Position numbers and translations under genes: made by a program. A DNA stretch of 33,672 bases from Chara braunii (taxonomy: Eukaryota > Streptophyta > Charophyceae > Charales > Characeae). This document shows positions 1-9,704 of the stretch, one piece after another. Below the pieces are notes generated by a model. It worked only from the letters and a program-made list of their open reading frames with translations, was not told the DNA's origin and did not search any database. Every line of letters begins with the position of its first letter. Position 1 is the first letter of the stretch. The DNA is taken from contig BFEA01000398.1 of NCBI GenBank assembly GCA_003427395.1, positions 13,377 to 47,048 on the forward strand. The letters run 5' to 3'.

Positions 1-118
1 CCCCGAGGTGGGGTAAAAATGCACTTTTGCAGGGTGGGGCCACGGGATGCAGGCTCTTGCTGCATACCCCCCACTTTGTTTTTTTATATTTTTTTTTGGG
101 GGGGGAGGGATCCAGTAG

Positions 119-208
119 CCGGGGTTTGGGGTGCCCACCCCCAGACCCTGGACCCCCAGTGCGGACCCCGGTGCGGACCCCCGGCGGGGGTCTGGGGCCG
201 GGGTTTGG
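119..208. repeat. GC-rich hairpin bounded by an 11-bp direct repeat
   Basis: CCGGGGTTTGG occurs at 119-129 and again at 198-208. Between them CCCCAGACCC (139-148) is complementary to GGGTCTGGGG (188-197), giving a 10-bp stem, and GTGCGGACCCC is repeated in the loop. The surrounding 60-210 is very G/C-skewed. No gene is visible here. The origin is unknown; a small foldback insertion or slippage product are both possible. Confidence 0.6.
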
Positions 209-1149
209 CAACCCTGATTGTATCCATCAGAACTCGAACTCCTCATCTGTTTATTAACAGTTACATGAGTGTCTACCATTCAGCCATGAGGCAGGTCCCT
301 TACTTTGTTTTTCATGTAAAGTTTTTTTTTATAATTATTTTAAAGGCTAATTCTTTTAAGCCGAACCAATTCAATTACCTGTCAAATCTGGACAGGACGG
401 CCTTTCAGGCCTTTTTCATTGTCATTAATACTCATTCTAGTATTACGGGGAACCCCGTAGCAGCCACATCCGTGCTCAAGCCTCCAACGAGGGAAGATGC
501 GGGAGCTGCACCCACCAGCAGATGCGATACCTGCTACAGCAGGTGGGCGATACCGGCCAGGGGTCAGCCGGTAGACCAAGCTTCTTCGATGGGCCAGTCA
601 CTGTGCCTCCCCTCCGGTCCCCTCCCCCTATGAACATCAGCAGTCTCTGCTCAATGCCACTCGGGGGGACCAACGGCATATCTCTAGGTGGCGGGCGCCA
701 AGCTTGCCCAGGAAGGTACATGAGGCCAATTTCGCTTGGCTCTTGCACTGTCATGGCAGCATCGGATCTTTTTTCCATAAATACATGTTGAAGATTGACC
801 TCCTCCTTTTGCTTTAACGGGACTGAATAACCGCTGACACATCAGAGCATGAGCTCATTAACCCTCAGTTGGGATCCAACAGGGCATCTGGTGCACCAGG
901 GCCAAGGCCAGACTACTCTGGTGCCATGTCTGTGTTGAGTTCGCATGACCTTAACGAAGTTTACAACCAAGTTCATGCTTTCTCTTCAACATAGTGCAAG
1001 TGGGGTCTGGCCTTCACAACTTTCAGCAGCAAACAGGATGCTGGCACTCATTGGGGTGTCCCTTGGTTTCATACTCGTTTAGGCCTTCGACGATGGTGAT
1101 GCACACACACATTCTTTTCTTATTCTCACAATGTGGTAACTGATATGCA

Positions 1150-1150
<1 letters not shown>
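209..1150. other. Non-coding stretch, nothing recognised
   Basis: Mixed-composition DNA without a reading frame that shows family features. The short open frames here lack recognisable motifs. I see no RNA gene or transposon terminus. Confidence 0.5.
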
Positions 1151-1183
<33 letters not shown>

Positions 1184-1188
1184 CACAT

Positions 1189-1266
<78 letters not shown>
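1151..1266. repeat. (CA)n microsatellite
   Basis: About 116 bp of almost pure CA dinucleotides, interrupted by ATGCACATGC at 1181-1190. Open frames across it only encode Thr-His or Cys-Val repeats and are not genes. The words AGTGCAAGTGG occur on both sides, near 993 and 1277. Confidence 0.97.
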
Positions 1267-1268
<2 letters not shown>

Positions 1269-1493
1269 TTCATAGAGTGCAAGTGGGCCATTATGGCACA
1301 CGGAGATGTGGGCAGCTTCCGCTCAACCGCAATCAACATGGCAAGCTTTGTATGTTAGAGGCACAGTAAAAGGCAAGCCGCAAGAGCAAACAAAGGGGTA
1401 CCCCAAAGAAAGCCAAAGTAAAGAAAGTGGAGAAAGGACCACACAAGGAATGTAATGGTTTTGTTGTGCTTCATGCTGTTTTCTATAAAGGTA

Positions 1494-1585
1494 AAGCTGT
1501 TTCAATTTTGGCTCTGCTCATCTTTGTGTGCTTCGTATTGCTTGCTATAGAGCCGAAGCTGTTTCAGTTTTGGATCTGCTCATCT
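1494..1585. repeat. Imperfect 30-bp duplication, 62-bp spacing
   Basis: A 30-bp word starting AAGCTGTTTCA at 1494-1523 recurs at 1556-1585 with a few substitutions. It is a local duplication in otherwise unassigned DNA. Confidence 0.7.
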
Positions 1586-3361
1586 GCATGGAAACAGGGT
1601 TGTTGTGGTGGCATCCTACAACACACACAGACACGCGCAATCTGTTTTATGGATGTCATCATGTCTGTCTTTCTTTATTCTGTATGTCTTTCTCCATTTT
1701 TTTTTAAAAGTAGTTCCTATGTAGCTAGGCGAGCACCTCTAAGGTCATTATTCGTTTGGAGTGCCTGCAGCACTATTAGGGAGGCCGCTCAATTCGGGAC
1801 GTCCTACCGTCTTCTACAGGATGGGTGTTTGTCGGAGCGACTCCCCACCTCCACGGGCCGTGGGAACCAGTAGTCTGAAGGGTTCTTCTTGTGGTGTGAA
1901 TAGGTGATGTATGGCTTTCGTCTGTGTTGAGCTTGTGGACTGCCTTGTCCACGCTCTCTGCTGCCTTGCTGCCTGCCCGCTAGCCATGCATTGCCTTGCC
2001 ATTCCACGTGTTTTGCTTGTGTGTCGTGCCATCTTGCCACGTTTGGAGCACTGCTCTGTGCTTCGCTGTGTCGTTTCCATGCTGCCCGTCCGCTTGTGCT
2101 GTCGTTCCATGCAGTTAGCTCTTACCTGGTGCTTCGCCGAGTCGTTGCCTGCTGCAATGTTTCCCGCTTGTTGATGTTGCCTGCTGGCAGTCTGCTTTCA
2201 ACAAGGGTCACAGGGTTCATGACCCAAAGCATCAATATGGGAATTCCGCAGATTGTCAAGCCTTCAGCCTCCTGATGAGTCGTTGTAACTCTGATGAAAC
2301 ACTGTATCATCATCAGTTTTTGTTTTTTTTGTTTTTGGTAGGAATTGTAAATCTTTGGCTTGCTGTTTCTTTCCTTTGATGCCTTATGTTGTTTGTCTGC
2401 CCACACGCCTTCCCCATGCCCTCCTGCCTGCCTCTTGTTGCTGCTTGTTGCTTTTTTGGCTCACCGCCCTGCCCTTTGCTGCTGTATGTTGTCTTTCCTC
2501 CCTCCCACGTACCCCACCACCTCAAGCCTGTCTCGTCCTGTCAATCTGAGCTCTTCCCATGTTGTGTCAATGAGGTCTGTAGTCCGTCTGTAGGATGGCA
2601 TGCCAGTTTGAGTCCCAGGATATTGTTTTGTCGCTTTTAACCTTGCGATGAATTGTTCGAGAAAAGTGTTCTCGTGTGAACCTTGATCGCTGAGCTTTAA
2701 TATATGTGTAATGACCCGCCAAAAACACAGACTGAGAACACTGCTGATTTCTGGGATTTGCCACTGGAATGAATGCCTTGCTGTGATTCCCGCATTCTGC
2801 TGTGGTTTCCAAGTCTGTGTGTGTGTGTGTACGTGCCTGCTGGTTTGCATGCCTGTCTGAGTGCTTGTCGGTTGAGTGTGTGTGTGACCCGCAAGGGTAC
2901 TTGTTGGTTGCAAGGCCCAGCAGGGCCGGTACTTACCTGTGGCCGTGACTGTGAGGGTTGCAGCGGGGGAAAACACTCGAGTAGCGGGGGTAGACCCACG
3001 ACACTTAAGAGCAGAGGGAAAAAAACACTCAAGTAGCATGTAGGCCGGTACCACTGACGTAGTGGTAGAAGTGTCGAGTATTGGAGGCCGAGCAGAAGAA
3101 GACAAAAGTTGGCATTTTTAGAGGCCCAGTAGCGGTAGGCTAGAGGTAGGCCGGTACCAGTCCAAGTAGCCCGGGTCTAGGGCCTGTCTGGAGGTTAGCA
3201 GAGCCTGCAATGATGTTTCCCTCCGAAAGGAAGGATGTACCGGTTGCTGGGAGGCCGCTCGGCCTAGGAAGTCACCGCCCAGGAGGCCAGTAGGCCGCTA
3301 TATCTTTCGGAGGAGCAAGTAGCTCCTCCTCATTTGCGGTATGCAAGGATTGGCGACATGA
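1586..3361. other. Non-coding, pyrimidine-rich stretch
   Basis: About 1.8 kb with long T/C-biased runs (1900-2550) and the word AGGCCGGTACCA repeated near 3041 and 3150. A 7-bp inverted repeat CTGATGA/TCATCAG lies at 2291-2316. No gene or element terminus was recognised before the LTR at 3362. A decayed repeat is likely. Confidence 0.4.
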
Positions 3362-3623
3362 TGCTGGAGCACAGCGCTGGCTGATACAGTGCTGCTTGGA
3401 GGTGAAGGGCAGCTGGCGCTCAGCCTGGCTATGGCGAGCAGCTCAGCCTGAGGAGGAGGAAGAAGGGGGGCGAAGGAGGAGAGTGGCAAGGCACCTACCT
3501 GGCTATGGTGGACACCATCTTCATCACCTTGTTGGGCGCTGCATCTGGAAGGCCCCAGTTGGGGTAGTGCCGCACCAAGGAAGCTCGAGGCAGAGTCAGG
3601 CATGGCGGACCAGTAGGCAGCAA

Positions 3624-3705
3624 CATAGCTGCTTTGGGTTGTCCTCTGGACAGGAGTGCAGCGCCATAGCTGCTTTGGGTTGTCCTTTGGACAGGAGGGC
3701 AGGGC
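3624..3705 (+). repeat. 41-bp tandem duplication in LTR 1
   Basis: CATAGCTGCTTTGGGTTGTC begins at 3624 and again at 3665, with the following CTCTGGACAGGA / CTTTGGACAGGA also repeated. The related LTR at 19774 shows one corresponding word (TAGCTTTGCATTGTCC), so the duplication looks specific to this copy. Confidence 0.75.
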
Positions 3706-3775
3706 CCTCAGTAGTCCGCCACAGCCTATGCATGAGAGAGGAGGGAGAAGGAGGGAAGCCATAGCTATGGTGGAC

Positions 3776-3810
<35 letters not shown>

Positions 3811-3812
3811 GA
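3776..3812 (+). repeat. (TTG)n microsatellite in LTR 1
   Basis: About 12 TTG triplets. The related LTR at 19774 has only short GTTGTTGTTG runs at the matching place, so the tract has expanded in this copy. Confidence 0.95.
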
Positions 3813-4105
3813 GTCAGCAGTAAGAGGGAACTTCGGTTATTGATTCTGGTTCATCCATTCATTGTTATTATTATTATTGGGAGTAGAATAAGATTGGCGA
3901 AGTGAAGGAGGAGGAGGAAGGTGAAGAGAGAAGGGGGAATTGTCATTGGTCTTGCTGGTGCACATCTTCTTCTTCTTCTTCTTCTACTTCTTTCTCTCTC
4001 CTCTGGTCTCTATCTCTTTGCAAGTGCTTTCATTTCTTTCGCAATTGGGTGGCATTGTCTTTCATTGTGAATTTGCACTTTGGAAATGACCAGGATCGTA
4101 ACAAT

Positions 4106-4117
4106 TGGTATCGGAGC
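4106..4117 (+). promoter_or_regulatory. Primer-binding site of element 1 (initiator Met tRNA type)
   Basis: TGGTATCGGAGC differs at one base from TGGTATCAGAGC, the usual complement of the 3' end of plant initiator Met tRNA. It lies 2 bp after the LTR end. This site would prime minus-strand DNA synthesis. The second element has TGGTATCGGACC at the equivalent place (20606-20617), and a reverse-complement copy lies at 10347-10358. Confidence 0.85.
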
Positions 4118-4651
4118 GGACTTACTTGCTGGCGAGAGGTGTTAGTCACCCTAAACCTAATTCCGAATTAGGTTAGGGCTAACCTAATCTCGGATTAGGG
4201 TTGGGAAGTTAGGGTTAAGAGGGGCAGTGAGGTATGTGGATACTGCCCCCACCTGGTTAGGTCATGTAGGGTCGACATCAGACCTGACCAGGTTGCTTGA
4301 GTGATTGGATGGGGTGGCGAGACACAAAGGAGGCTGATTGGAGCAAGCGAGAGGGAGTAGAGAGTGAGAGGTACTCGCACCTGGAATCTGCACTTCAAGA
4401 AGACATTGAGTGACTTTTGGGCTTCCCCTCAAGAGGGAGACTTGATCGGAGGCTGCCATATCTGCATCGGAGAGCTGCAAGTTGCTGCTTTGGTCTGCAG
4501 ACATCGGCGGGGGATCCGGTGTTGCAACAGGGGTGTAGGAAGGCCCTCTTAGTCATGCTAGGACACTTCGTGCAGTGGTAGCTAGGGGTCAGGAGGACTT
4601 ATGAGAGAGGGGGGTGAGTCGTTATCCATCTTTGGAGGCCGGGCCTCACAG

Positions 4652-4906
4652 GTAAGTGCCGTGTGACCTGGTTATATCCGTGGGAGGTTGCTTGGTGCTT
4701 CATGGCCTGTTGGGGTGTGCTGGGCTCTCTTCCTCCTCTCTGCGGTCTTGGTTGTGTGTGTGAGCATGTGGATTGCATTCTCACCTGATGGATGGATGGA
4801 TGATGTATCTGTTCTAAATGACATATCTTTCTATGGTGCAATGTCTTTTCATTTCTGAACGGCTGTAGGGGTCAGTTCTTGCTGAAAGTTGTCTTTTCCT
4901 TTTCAG
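4652..4906 (+). other. Possible spliced intron in the leader of element 1
   Basis: CACAG/GTAAGT at 4647-4657 is a near-perfect eukaryotic 5' splice site. TCTTTTCCTTTTCAG ending at 4906 is a good 3' splice site, and the interval is 255 nt. The acceptor-side words are conserved in element 2 (TCTTTTCTTTTCAG ending near 21415), but the donor there reads ACAAGTG and has lost its GT. Splicing is inferred from sequence only. Confidence 0.4.
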
Positions 4907-5449
4907 TACGGTAGAGGCAGTTTGGGACTGACTTGGTACACCTATCTCGTTGGTCCTGGTCCACGACCTACTTGGGACCTTCGGGACTCAGTGGGACCAG
5001 GCCCAACGGGACAGGACCTTTAGGGCCCAAATCTGTTGCCGTCAATGCATCTCTTTGCTGTGCTGAACTTGGGGGACATACGGCTAGCAAGGGCATTCCT
5101 TTCAAGGGGATCTTGACTGGTCTTACTGCATGTTATCACATACTGCCCCGCGTCTGGCTTGGCGACCGTCTGCACCCCTCGAAATCTCCATTGCTGCAAT
5201 TAGTTTTCTTCGGCTGATTTATTGTGGCACATGTCCCTTGTCGGGTTAGACAAGAGGGGATCTCCAGCTAATCTGATCAGGCCCGTTCGATAAGTCAGTC
5301 CTCTCTTCCATTTATTTTTTAATTTTATTATTATTTTCTTTATTTTGCTGCGTGTCATTCTCTAAGTCCAAATAATTTGCCGCTCCGGCTAGGAGATCTA
5401 CCTTCTACTCTTTGTGATTTACTGTTTGTTTCTTTTATCTGAACTATCT

Positions 5450-6955
5450 ATGTCCGGTATCGAGACGCGTGCGCGGAAAGCGGAAAGAGAGAGAAGGGAG
5501 AGAGGTGTTCTTTTTGAAAGTGTGAGGAAGGGCAAGAGGAGTTTTCGTCCAAACGTGAAGAGAGAGCGGACCCCTCTTGAGAGATCTACTATCACCCCTT
5601 CCTCCAGCATGGCAAACATCTCATCTGCCCAGTGGCAGGCCATGCTGGACGCAGCGGACGAGAACGAGAAACCGTTCTTTCAAAAACTTTATGACGATGC
5701 CGTACAGAGGGAAAGGGAGGTAAAGGCAGCAGCCAGAGCCACAAGCATTGCTGAACAGGTGGCCCTCCTTGCGGTTCCGGAATCGAGTGATGACCGGTTC
5801 CGAGAGAAGATAGCTGTTGCCGTAGCAGCCTTGGTTCAGCGGACCCTGGAAGACCTTGAGTCCCGTGTGACAGCCCTGGAGCAGCGAAATCAAGAGCTGC
5901 AGGCTGAGATAGTCAGCCTCAAGCAGTCCCAACTGTATGCCCCCCGTCCTCCTAACCCTCGACCTGTTGCAGTCCCAGTCTCTCAACCTAACAGTCCTCA
6001 TGACAAGAGCAAGCGGAACTGTGACGAGCACAGGAACCGGTGCCATCTCCTCAAGCGGCAGCGCCGGCAGTTCCGCACTGGTCATAGTCCCAAATGCATG
6101 AACATCAGCCCAAAATGCCGCAGTTCTTACTGGCGTACAGTACAGCGGTCCCGTAGTGGACAAGCGGGCGGCCACTCTATCGCCAAGTACGACGGGAAAG
6201 GGGACATCACCTCTTGGATTAGCTCCATGCGCTCATACTTCGAGGTACTGCGAACACCGCAGGAAGACCGAAGCATGATCATGGGCACAAATATTGAGCC
6301 CGTCGTACGGAATTTAATAGAACTCCAAGCTGTTTCAGCAGGTTATGAGAGGATTGACCTGACTGAGTGGCTGAAAGTAACTCCTGTACGCACTCTTGAG
6401 GACCTCCTCATCACGTGGTTTCAAGATAAGCACGTTGCGCTCAAGGCAAGGTTGACGCTTGAGGCCCTCAAGGGCCAAACGTGGAGGACCTCCATGCAGG
6501 CTTTGGAACAGCACTTGACTGGTTTTTTCACCACTCCAAACCTGGGAATGACCGACGTGTCTTCCATGGATGTAGTCGTGGGAGTGGCCCCTAAAGAATA
6601 CCTCTCCCTGCTAGGACTCAAAGACCATACCACTTGGCGAGAGCTACCAACGGATCTAGTCAACCTAGAGGCCAAGGACCTCACCAGGCATATAAAGGCA
6701 CCCGCTGCACGTAGAAAATCACAACGCAAGCGGTATGGAAGCAACAACCAGCTTGCCCTGCATGAACATCGGGAGGCTGAAGATCAGTCCTACACGGATG
6801 ATTTGTCTCTAGATGACGATCTAGAGCCGGACTTCGGTACGGGCTGTTCTACATCAGCCATTGAGTCTGACGTGAATGAAGAAGAAAAATTTAATGCATT
6901 CAAAAAGACTGCTTCAAGTAAGGGGCCTAACCGTGGTTCGGGTAGGGAACTATAG
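5450..6955 (+). pseudogene. gag: gag of Ty3/gypsy element 1 (capsid region)
   Basis: The frame opens at ATG 5450 (MSGIETRARK), with a second ATG at 5609 (MANISSAQWQ) whose equivalent in element 2 is at 22004. It starts with a basic Arg/Lys-rich segment. A coiled coil follows around 5840-5935 (LESRVTALEQRNQEL). The capsid-like region at about 6180-6690 carries YDGKGDITSWISSMRSYF, LTEWLKVTP and TWFQDKHVAL, like retrotransposon Gag proteins that form the particle. The C-terminal part is acidic. The frame ends at 6955 before the zinc knuckle, which lies in another frame just downstream, so this is a broken gag rather than a full Gag-nucleocapsid protein. Element 2 carries homologous pieces at 22004-24475. 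The family call rests on motif layout and the pol genes that follow. Confidence 0.8.
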
Positions 6956-7146
6956 CACACCTCCCCAAGAATGCGAAGATCCCTGAGAAAACGGAGGACG
7001 CTTCTACCAAGCCTTGGGAAACCCTCCGCATCAGTCAAAAGGAATGGGAAAGAAAATCCAAACTTCGCGTGTGCTTGCATTGTCAAAAGCTTGGGCATGC
7101 TGTGCAGGATTGTTATCGTGTGCAGGGAAACAGACAAAGGGCGTAG
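6946..7146 (+). pseudogene. gag: gag nucleocapsid zinc knuckle, frameshifted
   Basis: In a different frame from the capsid part, positions 6946-7146 encode a short open segment with CLHCQKLGHAVQDC, a CX2CX4HX4C zinc knuckle with all four ligands present (about 7072-7113). Such knuckles bind the RNA genome in the particle. The frame stops at TAG 7144-7146. The overlap with the end of the capsid frame suggests one small indel near 6900-6955. Confidence 0.85.
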
Positions 7147-7376
7147 AGGAGTCATCAGCACTCTCTACAGCAATGGAAGTTGAACAGTCAGCTGCAGGCC
7201 CTTCCAAGGAGCCTGAACCTGATCAACAGCTTGCTCTTGAAGCCCGAACTACTGCTGAATCCAAGGCTGGTGCAGTCCAAGTACTTTACACTGAGCCTTG
7301 GGAAGAGACTAAGGAAGTTGACTTTCACTCTCACCTGGAACATTGGTTGCAGCTCAAGCAGCAATGCCGTGTTTAA
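7147..7376 (+). pseudogene. gag-pol linker segment
   Basis: A third frame continues the coding sense with an acidic, Glu/Pro-rich stretch (PSKEPEPDQQLALEART) and then EPWEETKEVDFHSHLEHWLQ. It ends at TAA 7374-7376, immediately before the protease and in the same frame. It probably links nucleocapsid and protease. No catalytic motif is visible. A +1 or -2 shift from the zinc-knuckle frame would be needed to reach it. Confidence 0.55.
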
Positions 7377-8102
7377 GGGAGTGTGGAGCTAACCTTCTTT
7401 AAGTTACTCATTAACCGCCGATCCATCCGTGTGCTGTTTGATAATGGCTCAACGACTAACTTCTTTTCTCCTAACGGGATTCGTAAGGCGGGCCTGGGAA
7501 TGAAGCAAGTGGACTTGCAGAACCCTTGTCAGACCCAGGTGGGCAACCAAGAGGTTGTCACCTCAACACATGTTGTCAAAGGTGTGCGTGTCACTTTTGA
7601 CAAGGATCGCACTGTCACACATGAGCTGAACTTTTATGTCATGGACAAGTGTCCGTTCGACGTGGTCATTGGTTTGGGCTGGTTAAAGGCTCATTGCCTA
7701 AGGACCACGTGGGCGGATAATCAGTTCGTGGTGCGTGATGCCAAGGGGAACGAGCGTACCGTTCTATTGGACGAGACTCGCGAGTCCCCTGTGACTCTTT
7801 TGAGTGCGAACAAATTCTGCAAATCAGTGCGCAGGCGCAAGGAAGCTGAGCATGTACATGTAGCTCTTGTAAAGCCTCTCCATGTGCCTTCTACTTTTGC
7901 TGCATTTTCTACCTCGGAAAGTAAATCTACTTCTACCACCTCTACTCCTATTCCATCTACTTCTACTGTGAATAATCAGTCTACTTCTGATCCAAGTACT
8001 TCGAGTTCAGTTGTAATTGCTGTAAATTCTCAATCTGATTTTCTCTCTCCTGATGAGGATGATCCTCCACCGGAAGTCCCAACAAACATTCGTCGTTTAT
8101 AA
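7377..8102 (+). pseudogene. pro: Retroviral-type aspartic protease of element 1
   Basis: This segment follows a TAA at 7374 in the same frame and ends at TAA 8100-8102. The active-site loop reads VLFDNGSTTNFF at about 7432-7467; the family motif is D-S/T-G, so here it is D-N-G. The second signature is PFDVVIGLGWLKAH at about 7652-7693, the usual hydrophobic-hydrophobic-G flap-side motif of Ty3/gypsy proteases. A Ser/Thr-rich linker follows (7905-8050). This enzyme would mature the Gag-Pol polyprotein. It lacks its own ATG and both flanking stops are in frame, as expected for a decayed polyprotein. D-N-G may be a substitution that lowers activity. Confidence 0.8.
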
Positions 8103-9190
8103 GATCGATTTCCTGAAGTCTTGGCTGAACCTCGTGGAGTTCCCGAGCCTCCGGTCAAACACAAAATCGAGATAATAAAAGGGAGTGTTCCTCCAAAGGG
8201 TTGCGTCTACCGTATGGGACAAGGCGAGTTGGAGGAGTTGAGGAGACAAATTGATGACATGATCGATCGTGGATGGATTAGGCCTAGTGAGTCTGAGTTC
8301 GGTGCACCTGTCTTGTTTGTACCGAAGAAAGGAGGCAAACTCCGGATGTGTATTGACTATCGTGGCCTGAATTGGATCACCAGAAAGAATGTTTATCCTT
8401 TGCCTCGCATAGATGATCTGCTAGATGCGGCAGGTGGGTGCAAGGTCTTCTCCAAGATCGACCTCAAGTCTGGCTACCACCAGATTGAAGTTGATCCGAG
8501 TGACCAGCACAAAACTGCATTCAAAACACGCGATGGGCTGTATGAATTCATCATTATGCCCTTCGGTCTTACGAATGCACCAGCCACATTTCAGTGCCTC
8601 ATGGACAAGGTTCTCTACCATCAGCTTAACAGGTTTGTTCTTGTTTACCTCGATGACATCCTGATTTTCAGCAAGTCCATGGAAGAGCACGTCGAGCACC
8701 TTGAGGAGGTTTTGCAGGTCCTCAAGGAGGCACAGCTGCACCTCAACTTAGAGAAATCTGAGTTTGGAAGGGACAACGTCATCTATCTTGGGCACCGGTT
8801 GTCTGCAAACGGCCTTGAGCCGGAGGCAACCAAGGTTGAGGTCATACGAAAGTGGCCTCAACCGGCAAACGTACGTGAATTGCATTCTTTTCTAGGTTTG
8901 GCCTCGTATTATCGGAAGTTTGTGCCCAAATTTTCTGTCATTGCTCACCCACTCTCGAGACTAACAAGTAAGAATGTTGCCTATGCGTGGTGTGAGAAAT
9001 GTGAGACTGCATTCCAAGCCTTGAAAGAGGCATCGGTGAGTCATCCTGTGCTCCGCATTGCGGATCCCAACCTCACGTTTGTGGTTACTACGAACGCGAG
9101 CCAGTTTGGGATTGGTGCAGTGTTGCAACAAGATGATGGTGATGGTCTGCATCCGCTCGAATATTACAGCAAACGCATGCCCAGCCACAA
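8103..9190 (+). pseudogene. pol: Reverse transcriptase and N-terminal RNase H of element 1
   Basis: This continues the protease frame after the TAA at 8100. It begins with DRFPEVLAEPRGVP and has the Ty3/gypsy RT blocks in order: VLFVPKKGGKLRMCIDYRGL, FSKIDLKSGYHQI with the first catalytic Asp, LYEFIIMPFGLTNAPATFQ, and VYLDDILIFS with the YLDD box at about 8646-8657. Connection-domain words follow (FLGLASYYRKFVP). RNase H starts with FVVTTNASQFGIGAVLQQ. The first catalytic Asp of RNase H (usually TTDAS) is Asn here (codon AAC 9093-9095). The correct frame is lost at about 9185-9197. The enzyme would copy the RNA genome into DNA in the particle; this copy cannot make it. Confidence 0.95.
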
Positions 9191-9196
9191 GGTAGC

Positions 9197-9538
9197 TACC
9201 TCCGCATGCGTGAGCTCTACGCCTTGCGCGAGGCGCTCACACATTGGAAGCACTACCTCTCGGGTCGTCACTTCCAGGTCTACTCAGATCATTAGACCTT
9301 GTAGTGGATTAAGACACAAACCGATCTCTCCCCGACGCTGACCCGCTGGTTGCATGACATTGATGTGTACAATTTTGAACTGAAACATAAGAAAGGTTGT
9401 TATAATCGTGTTGCTGATGCTTTGTGGCATCACCCTGAGTTTTTGACTCTCTTTTGTTTGCACACTATGATGCCGCTCAACGTGCGGACCAATCGGATGT
9501 GGAGGGGTTTGGTAGCCGACGTGGGAGTGACTTGGTGA
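9197..9538 (+). pseudogene. pol: C-terminal RNase H fragment of element 1
   Basis: After a frameshift near 9190 the coding sense continues as YLRMRELYALREALTHW, GRHFQVYSDH, then two in-frame TAG stops at 9293-9295 and 9302-9304, then WIKTQTDLSPTLTRWLHDID and NRVADALWHHPEF. These are the usual RNase H words (ELYALREAL with its catalytic Glu, YSDH with a catalytic Asp, VADALSR). The second stop is readily explained as CAG to TAG. Coding likeness fades after about 9450. No integrase zinc finger or DDE core follows, so the element is defective in integration. Confidence 0.88.
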
Positions 9539-9583
9539 CGATGGGAGGGAGAGGTAAGGGAAGGCGTGGGGAAGAATACAATG

Positions 9584-9684
9584 TAAAGAGGCCGGATTCG
9601 AACCTACGTAGAAATATAACCTTCAACAGATTTACAGTCTGTCGCGTGATATAAAAGCAGGTGGGAGGATCTTCGTCCTCTCAC
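9584..9684 (-). tRNA. tRNA-Tyr(GTA)-like remnant, organelle type
   Basis: On the minus strand the anticodon arm is ACAGA-CTGTAAA-TCTGT, with anticodon GTA (plus-strand 9633-9635). A long variable arm follows, then the T loop GGTTCGAATCC and acceptor strand CCTCTTT. The long variable arm makes it a bacterial/organellar class II tRNA-Tyr, unlike the nuclear tRNA-Tyr, and the 3' half closely resembles plant mitochondrial trnY. One T-stem pair is lost (GTAGG/CCGGC). The D arm is replaced by unrelated sequence, although TGAGAGG (minus strand of 9677-9683) could pair with the acceptor strand. It is probably a non-functional organelle-derived insert. Confidence 0.6.
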
Positions 9685-9685
9685 C
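9660..9685 (+). repeat. 9-bp hairpin upstream of the hammerhead
   Basis: GGTGGGAGG (9660-9668) pairs with CCTCTCACC (9677-9685) with one G-T pair and an 8-nt loop. The outer bases TGATA (9647-9651) and TATCA (9686-9690) extend the stem across an 8-nt bulge. The hairpin lies between the tRNA-Tyr-like segment and the hammerhead and occupies the place where a D arm would be. Confidence 0.7.
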
Positions 9686-9704
9686 TATCATTCGAAGTGA
9701 TGTC

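Larger units (their letters stand above)
3362..4103 (+). mobile_element. 5' LTR of Ty3/gypsy element 1
   Basis: About 742 bp starting TGCTGGAGC and ending ATCGTAACA, so it has the TG...CA ends of an LTR. It is followed two bases later by a primer-binding site. Two partial relatives support it. The LTR at 19774-20603 matches over most of its length, including the words GGAAGGCCCCA and GGTTGTCCT. The last 135 bp recur at 9863-9998. Inside it are a 41-bp tandem duplication and a (TTG)n run. The 5 bases before it (CATGA) do not match the 5 after 9998 (GGGTA), so no target duplication is visible. Confidence 0.8.
4104..5449 (+). mobile_element. Long untranslated leader of element 1
   Basis: About 1.35 kb between the primer site and the first gag ATG. 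Many words match the leader of element 2 (20604-22003): GAGGTATGTGG, TGCCCCCACCTGG, CCTGACCAGGTT, CTCAAGAGGGAGACTTG and TCTCACCTGAT. Near the start, at 4144-4210, are short inverted repeats built from AACCTAA/TTAGGTT. The shared long leader shows that both elements belong to one family. Confidence 0.75.

Noticed and set aside
2272-2316. Second hammerhead-like sequence (CTGATGA followed by GAAAC)
   Set aside because: Helix II would be four weak pairs with two G-T, and helix I cannot form next to the possible cleavage site. The words are better explained by the CTGATGA/TCATCAG inverted repeat.
9450-9540. Integrase of element 1
   Set aside because: No HHCC zinc finger or DDE core is readable in any frame between RNase H and the 3' LTR piece.
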